Of a stretch of DNA of 8,466 nt, positions 5,466 through 8,466 are shown piece after piece (within the stretch, counting starts at the first letter, position 1; each line of letters begins with the position of its first letter). The notes beneath the pieces are model-generated. The model was not told where the DNA came from. It saw only the letters and a list, made by a program, of their open reading frames with translations, and did no database searches. A program made the position numbers and the translations under genes. Source of the stretch: Thermoplasmata archaeon (GTDB taxonomy: Archaea > Thermoplasmatota > Thermoplasmata > Lutacidiplasmatales > UBA184); assembly GCA_030039825.1 (NCBI GenBank), contig JASHUV010000176.1, positions 1 to 8,466 on the forward strand. Direction: 5' to 3'.

Positions 5466-6667
5466 AGGAGCGGAATCCCGAGGCGGTCGGAGACCGCGGC
5501 GAGGTGGGTCCGCGCCGCCCGTCCCTCGCCGCGACGGACCCGGCCGGTCGGGTCGCTCCCGATCCGGTCGGCGAGATTCGACAGGCTCCGAAGCGCCGGG
5601 CTCGTCCCGAGGTCCCGGCGAAGGGCCCGCGCCACGGTGGCCGAGAGCCGGCCGAACGCCGAGGCCGGGATCCGGCCACCGGCGCCGGGGGCGAGGGCTC
5701 CGGTGAGGGCCCGTCGGACCCGGAGGAGCTCGCCGGCGGCGCTCTCGAGCCCCCTCGGGTCCCATTCGAGCGGCACGTCGTAGGGCGTGGCGCCGAGATA
5801 CCATCGGAGGGCCGCCGGCCCGGCCTCGTCGAGGGCCGAGCGAAGCGGGACGAGCTGGCCGGTCGATTTCGCCATCTTGGCGCCCCCCTGAGTGACGAAC
5901 GCCCCGTAGAGGAAGCGACGGGAGAACGGGCGGTGGTCGAGCGCCTCGCTGAGCGCGTTCTCGGCGAAGTGGTGGGGGAAGATGAGGTCCTGCCCCCCGC
6001 CGTGCAGGTCGACCGGGAAACCGAGGTAGCGGCGCGCCATCGCGAGGCACTCGACGTGCCAGCCGGGCGAGCCCGGTCCCCACGGGCTCGGCCAGGCCGG
6101 ACCGCCGGGGTGCGGGGGCAGCCAGAGCGCGAAGGTCTCGAGCTCCCGGGCCCCGGGCGACGCGGCCCCCGGCTCCGGCACGAGGTGGGCCCAGGGAAGC
6201 TCCCCCCGCGGCCGGGGGGTGACCCGGGGCGGGTCGAAGAGGAGCCCGCCGTCCGTCCGGGCCGTCCGCCCCCGCTTCTCGAGGGTCCGCAGGATCGCGC
6301 GCATCTCGGCGACGTGCTCGCTCGCCCTCGGGGTCACGTCGGCCGGGAGGATCCCGAGCCGGCCGAGGTCCCCGAGGAAGCTCCGCTCCTCGCGCCGCGC
6401 GAGGCGGCGCCAGGTCGTCCCGGTGGCGATCGCGCGGTCGGAGATCTTGTCCTCGTAGTCGGTGATGTTCATCACGGCCCGGACCCGGACGCCGTCGGCC
6501 CGCAGCTGGCGACGGACGAGGTCGAAAGTGAGGTAGGTCCGCGCGTGGCCCACGTGGGCGCCGTCGTAGACCGTCGGCCCGCAGACGTAGAGGGCGAGGG
6601 GGCGGCCGGGGCGGGGGCGGACCGGCCTCACCCCGCCCGACCCAGCCGCACGCAGGGCGAGACCCAT
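5462..6667 (-). CDS. cysS: Short cysteinyl-tRNA synthetase-like class I ligase
   Basis: A 401-residue protein of the CysRS family, which activates cysteine with ATP and attaches it to tRNA(Cys). The catalytic core is intact: YVCGPTVYDGAHVGHA with the HIGH equivalent HVGH (38-41), ITDYEDK (68-74), PGWHVECLAM, and the KMSKS equivalent KMAKS (264-268). The four zinc ligands of E. coli CysRS (C28, C209, H234, E238) correspond to C29, C207, H232 and E236. Against E. coli CysRS (461 residues) almost all the missing length is C-terminal, after the KMSKS loop, where the anticodon-binding region lies. The usual HHENE is HHFAE here. The length resembles MshC, the CysRS-derived cysteine:glucosaminyl-inositol ligase. 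However, MshC lacks the Glu zinc ligand and the Lys of ITDxDDK, and both are kept here, so CysRS is the first choice. The ATG at 6667-6665 has GAGGAG 8 nt upstream and a TATA-like TTAA about 28 nt upstream. Confidence 0.82.
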   Translation of the reverse strand: MGLALRAAGSGGVRPVRPRPGRPLALYVCGPTVYDGAHVGHARTYLTFDLVRRQLRADGVRVRAVMNITDYEDKISDRAIATGTTWRRLARREERSFLGDLGRLGILPADVTPRASEHVAEMRAILRTLEKRGRTARTDGGLLFDPPRVTPRPRGELPWAHLVPEPGAASPGARELETFALWLPPHPGGPAWPSPWGPGSPGWHVECLAMARRYLGFPVDLHGGGQDLIFPHHFAENALSEALDHRPFSRRFLYGAFVTQGGAKMAKSTGQLVPLRSALDEAGPAALRWYLGATPYDVPLEWDPRGLESAAGELLRVRRALTGALAPGAGGRIPASAFGRLSATVARALRRDLGTSPALRSLSNLADRIGSDPTGRVRRGEGRAARTHLAAVSDRLGIPLL

Positions 6668-6691
6668 CGGGCCCGCTCCTCGCGCGACGCG

Positions 6692-6699
6692 CCTTAACG
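6692..6699 (-). promoter_or_regulatory. Possible TATA-like box of the cysS-like gene
   Basis: CGTTAAGG on the minus strand is centred about 28 nt before the cysS-like ATG, the same spacing as the epimerase box. It is degenerate, and a start predicted from it would leave out the GAGGAG at 6681-6676, so either the box or the ribosome site may not be used. The inverted repeat at 6699-6738 lies immediately upstream. Confidence 0.35.
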
Positions 6700-6738
6700 G
6701 TTGCCCGACGGGGACCCGTCGGGGGTCGCCCGGCAACC
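6699..6738. repeat. Nested inverted repeat between the divergent cysS-like and RAM genes
   Basis: The inner arms CCCGACGGG (6704-6712) and CCCGTCGGG (6715-6723) are a perfect 9-bp match separated by 2 nt. The outer arms GGTTGCC (6699-6705) and GGCAACC (6732-6738) are a perfect 7-bp match around them. As DNA this looks like a two-fold symmetric operator. As RNA it could fold only with a larger inner loop. It lies between the putative promoters of the two divergent genes, where a regulator could act on both. No binding protein can be named, and GC-rich DNA produces such dyads by chance fairly often. Confidence 0.45.
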
Positions 6739-6773
6739 TCAAGAGGGTCCGCCCTGCTCGTAGGGCCACCCCC

Positions 6774-7010
6774 ATGGAGACCGTCTTCCTCCTCGTCGCC
6801 ACCGAGGTCGGCCGCCTCGAGGAGGTCCACCGTCGGCTCAAGGCCGAGCCGTCGGTCGTCGAGGTGGAGGCGGTGACGGGTCCCTACGACCTCATCGCGA
6901 AGCTCGAGGCCCCCCACATCAACCAGGCCCTCGACGTCGTCGTCCACCGGATCCGGCGGATCCCCGGCATCAAGGGGACGGAGACGCTCGTCGCGATCGG
7001 CGGGGCGTAG
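6774..7010 (+). CDS. Stand-alone RAM-domain (Lrp/AsnC effector-domain) protein
   Basis: A 78-residue protein consisting only of the RAM domain, the alpha-beta sandwich that in Lrp/AsnC regulators binds amino acids and drives dimer or octamer assembly. It starts directly with the first strand (METVFLLVATEVGRLEEV). It contains the conserved GPYDLIAKLEA (36-46) and ends with GIKGTETLVAIGG, matching the beta4 strand. There is no helix-turn-helix, so it cannot bind DNA like Lrp. Known stand-alone RAM proteins of archaea and bacteria form ring-like oligomers and may sense amino acids or pair with full-length Lrp proteins. The ATG at 6774 has no Shine-Dalgarno (GGCCACCCCC precedes it). A weak TATA-like TCAAGAG (6739-6745) lies about 32 nt upstream, so a leaderless or short-leader mRNA is likely. 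Its 3' end overlaps the convergent cbf5 by 41 bp. The ligand is unknown. Confidence 0.88.
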   Translation: METVFLLVATEVGRLEEVHRRLKAEPSVVEVEAVTGPYDLIAKLEAPHINQALDVVVHRIRRIPGIKGTETLVAIGGA

Positions 7011-7992
7011 GTCCCTCGGGGCCCGCGGCGGCCCGGGAGGGGGGCGATCCGCCGGCCGCCCCGGCCTTCCCCCACGTCGCCGGGTAGCGGGCGGGGTCGA
7101 CGAAGACCCGCTCCGCGTCGACGACCCACCCGTGCCGCCGCTTCGGGAGCTCCCCCCGGTCGACGAGCGCCGTCCCGGTGGCGAGGAGCTCCCCGCGTCG
7201 GTCGACGAGCACGACGCGGCGGCCCCGGGAGAACTCCGTCGGCGCCTCGGCGATCCCCCCGGCGGCGAGGTCGGCCCCGTGGGCGATCGCCGCCGCCGCC
7301 GAGTCCTTCACGACGATCGGCGGGAACTCGCGCGTGACCTCCTCGAGGGGGTGGAGGACGGCGAGGAGGGCGGCGCTCCGCCCGGCCCGCGCCTCCGCGA
7401 GCGCGTCGGCGAGCGTCGCGAGCGTGATCGAGCCGGCTTCCGTGAACGGACCGGTGCCGGTCCGACGGAGCTCCTCGAGGTGGGCCTCCACCCCGAGGGC
7501 CTCGCCGATATCGACCGCGAGGGTCCGCACGTAGGTGCCGGAGTCCCCGACGACGTCGAGGGCGACGAGCTCCCCGGACCGGTCGAGGTGGCTCAGCCGG
7601 TGGATGGTCCGCACGCGCCGGGCCCGGCGGACCGCCGAGCGGACCGGAGGGGTCTGGAAGATCGGGCCCACGAACTCGCCGAGGACCCGGTCGAGGTCCG
7701 GGTCGGCGACCGCGCCGTGCAGGCGCACGACGCCGACGTAGCGCTTCGGGAACTCGAGGAGGAGGGGCAGGAGCTTGAGCGCCGGTCCGACGCCGACCCA
7801 GAGGAGCCCCGAGACGTTCGGATCGAGCGTCCCGGCGTGGCCGGCCGCGCGCACGCCGAGGAGGTCCCGGACCCACGCCGTGACCTGGTGGGAGGAGGGC
7901 CCGCGGGGCTTGTCGATGAGGAGGAAGGCGCCCTGGGCGAGACGCGCCCGGACCTCCTCCGGGAGGGCGGTCGCCGCGGGAGGGGCGCTCAC
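6970..7992 (-). CDS. cbf5: Archaeal tRNA/rRNA pseudouridine synthase Cbf5 (aTruB)
   Basis: The 340-residue catalytic subunit of box H/ACA ribonucleoproteins, which converts guide-RNA-selected uridines in rRNA to pseudouridine and can also act on tRNA position 55. The TruB-type catalytic motif GHAGTLDPNVSGLL (51-64) carries the nucleophile Asp57. Other family segments are the N-terminal LIDKPRGPSSHQVTAWV (25-41), QTPPVRSAVRR (113-123), SGTYVRTLAVDIG (151-163) and ELRRTGTGPF (174-183). A C-terminal PUA domain (about 224-298, beginning PPIVVKDSAAAAIAHGADL) binds the ACA end of the guide. Archaeal homologues usually end near the YPxxW seen at 303-307; here a further 30 or so Pro/Ser/Arg-rich residues follow, partly antisense to the RAM gene. 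The start is GTG (7992-7990), overlapping the cmk stop as GTGA, which implies translational coupling. Adjacency of cmk and cbf5 is a familiar archaeal gene order. Confidence 0.95.
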   Translation of the reverse strand: MSAPPAATALPEEVRARLAQGAFLLIDKPRGPSSHQVTAWVRDLLGVRAAGHAGTLDPNVSGLLWVGVGPALKLLPLLLEFPKRYVGVVRLHGAVADPDLDRVLGEFVGPIFQTPPVRSAVRRARRVRTIHRLSHLDRSGELVALDVVGDSGTYVRTLAVDIGEALGVEAHLEELRRTGTGPFTEAGSITLATLADALAEARAGRSAALLAVLHPLEEVTREFPPIVVKDSAAAAIAHGADLAAGGIAEAPTEFSRGRRVVLVDRRGELLATGTALVDRGELPKRRHGWVVDAERVFVDPARYPATWGKAGAAGGSPPSRAAAGPEGPTPRRSRRASPSP

Positions 7993-8466
7993 GCGCCCCC
8001 CGAGCGGGACCGGACGAAGTCGACGATCGCCGCGGCGACCTCCCGCGGCCCGAGCGTCGCGGAGTCGACGACGAGGTCGGGCCGCTCCGCGGCGAGGTCG
8101 ATCCCGTACCAGGCGAGGTAGCGCGTCCGCTCGCTCGCCTCGCGGGCGCGCGTCTCCGCCCGGCAGCGCTCGAGGGGGACATGGTCGCGCTCGGCGAGCC
8201 GGGTCAGGCGGACCGGCTCGGGGGCGGTGACCCCGACGTAATCGACCGGGATCCCCCGGCGGCGGCAGAGCGCGCCGGCGACCCGGCCGTCGAGGAGGTG
8301 GCCCGGGCGCGCGAGCGCGAGCATCCGCTCGTCGAGGGCGCGGTCGATCGACGGGTCCTTCTCCGCGAGCGCGCCGAGCTCGGCCAGCGTGATCCCCCGC
8401 CGCTCGGCCTCGGCCCGGAACAGCGCGCCGGCGCCCTCGTAGAGGAGCGAGAGCGCCTCGGCGGCG
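7989..8466 (-). CDS. cmk: Archaeal-type cytidylate kinase, C-terminal part (runs off right edge)
   Basis: The last 158 residues of an archaeal CMP/dCMP kinase, which phosphorylates CMP and dCMP with ATP to supply CDP and dCDP. The P-loop and true start are beyond the window. Diagnostic parts present are ALFRAEAERRGITLAELG (matching the archaeal GEIFRxLAxERGxSLxEF region), EKDPSIDRALDERMLALA, the LLDGRVAG strand, and the lid/adenine region ETRAREASERTRYLAWYGID. The end is DLVVDSATLGPREVAAAIVDFV. This is the short archaeal form, not the bacterial Cmk with its NMP-bind insert. The TGA overlaps the GTG start of cbf5 by 4 nt, so the two genes form an operon. No frameshift is seen in the visible part. 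Confidence 0.92.
   Translation of the reverse strand, partial: AAEALSLLYEGAGALFRAEAERRGITLAELGALAEKDPSIDRALDERMLALARPGHLLDGRVAGALCRRRGIPVDYVGVTAPEPVRLTRLAERDHVPLERCRAETRAREASERTRYLAWYGIDLAAERPDLVVDSATLGPREVAAAIVDFVRSRSGGA

Noticed and set aside
4206..6947. Very long minus-strand open frame (913 codons) across the thiolase and cysS-like genes
   Set aside because: It is out of frame with the cysS-like gene and antisense to the thiolase. It is open only because stops are rare in DNA this GC-rich, and its composition is Arg/Pro/Gly-rich noise.
1..8466. tRNA/rRNA genes, CRISPR arrays, insertion sequences, attachment sites
   Set aside because: Reading the spacers on both strands showed no tRNA-like cloverleaf, regularly spaced repeats, transposase motifs or terminal inverted repeats with target duplications.

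Overview
The window is very GC-rich (roughly 70% by eye, with GC at almost every third codon position) and is archaeal. The evidence is a 245-residue PCNA sliding clamp, an archaeal-type cytidylate kinase followed by an archaeal Cbf5/aTruB with a PUA domain, a free-standing AlaX editing protein, a stand-alone RAM (Lrp/AsnC effector) domain, and short AT-rich TATA-like boxes about 28-38 nt before several start codons. A high-GC Thermoplasmatota-like or related euryarchaeal lineage would fit. That placement is inference from gene content, not from a marker phylogeny.

Layout. 1-1421, minus strand: a sugar-nucleotide epimerase followed by a family 2 glycosyltransferase that runs off the left edge. 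The pair has a TATA box so close to the epimerase ATG that the mRNA should be leaderless or nearly so. 1422-1652: non-coding spacer with two TATA-like boxes and one doubtful small ORF. 1653-2625, plus: a small winged-helix protein followed 4 nt later by a GNAT acetyltransferase. 2553-3314, minus: AlaX, whose 3' end overlaps the GNAT gene by 73 bp. 3459-4196, plus: PCNA. 4245-5465, plus: a bacterial-type acetyl-CoA acetyltransferase. 5462-6667, minus: a short cysteinyl-tRNA synthetase-like protein whose stop codon shares the palindrome CTAG with the thiolase stop. 6774-7010, plus: the RAM-domain protein. 6970-8466, minus: cmk (cut by the right edge) and cbf5, joined by a GTGA overlap.

How the genes work together. 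Most are informational: replication clamp, tRNA charging (CysRS-like), tRNA proofreading (AlaX), rRNA pseudouridylation (Cbf5) and CMP/dCMP phosphorylation (Cmk). The epimerase and glycosyltransferase suggest cell-surface or protein glycosylation. The thiolase belongs to acyl-CoA metabolism. Genes are packed tightly: all three convergent pairs overlap at their 3' ends, and regulation seems confined to four short upstream spacers.

I found no CRISPR array, mobile element, tRNA or rRNA, and no clear new multi-gene system. The points most worth a second look are the shortened CysRS-like protein, the dyad between it and the RAM gene, the convergent overlaps, and the leaderless promoter architecture.
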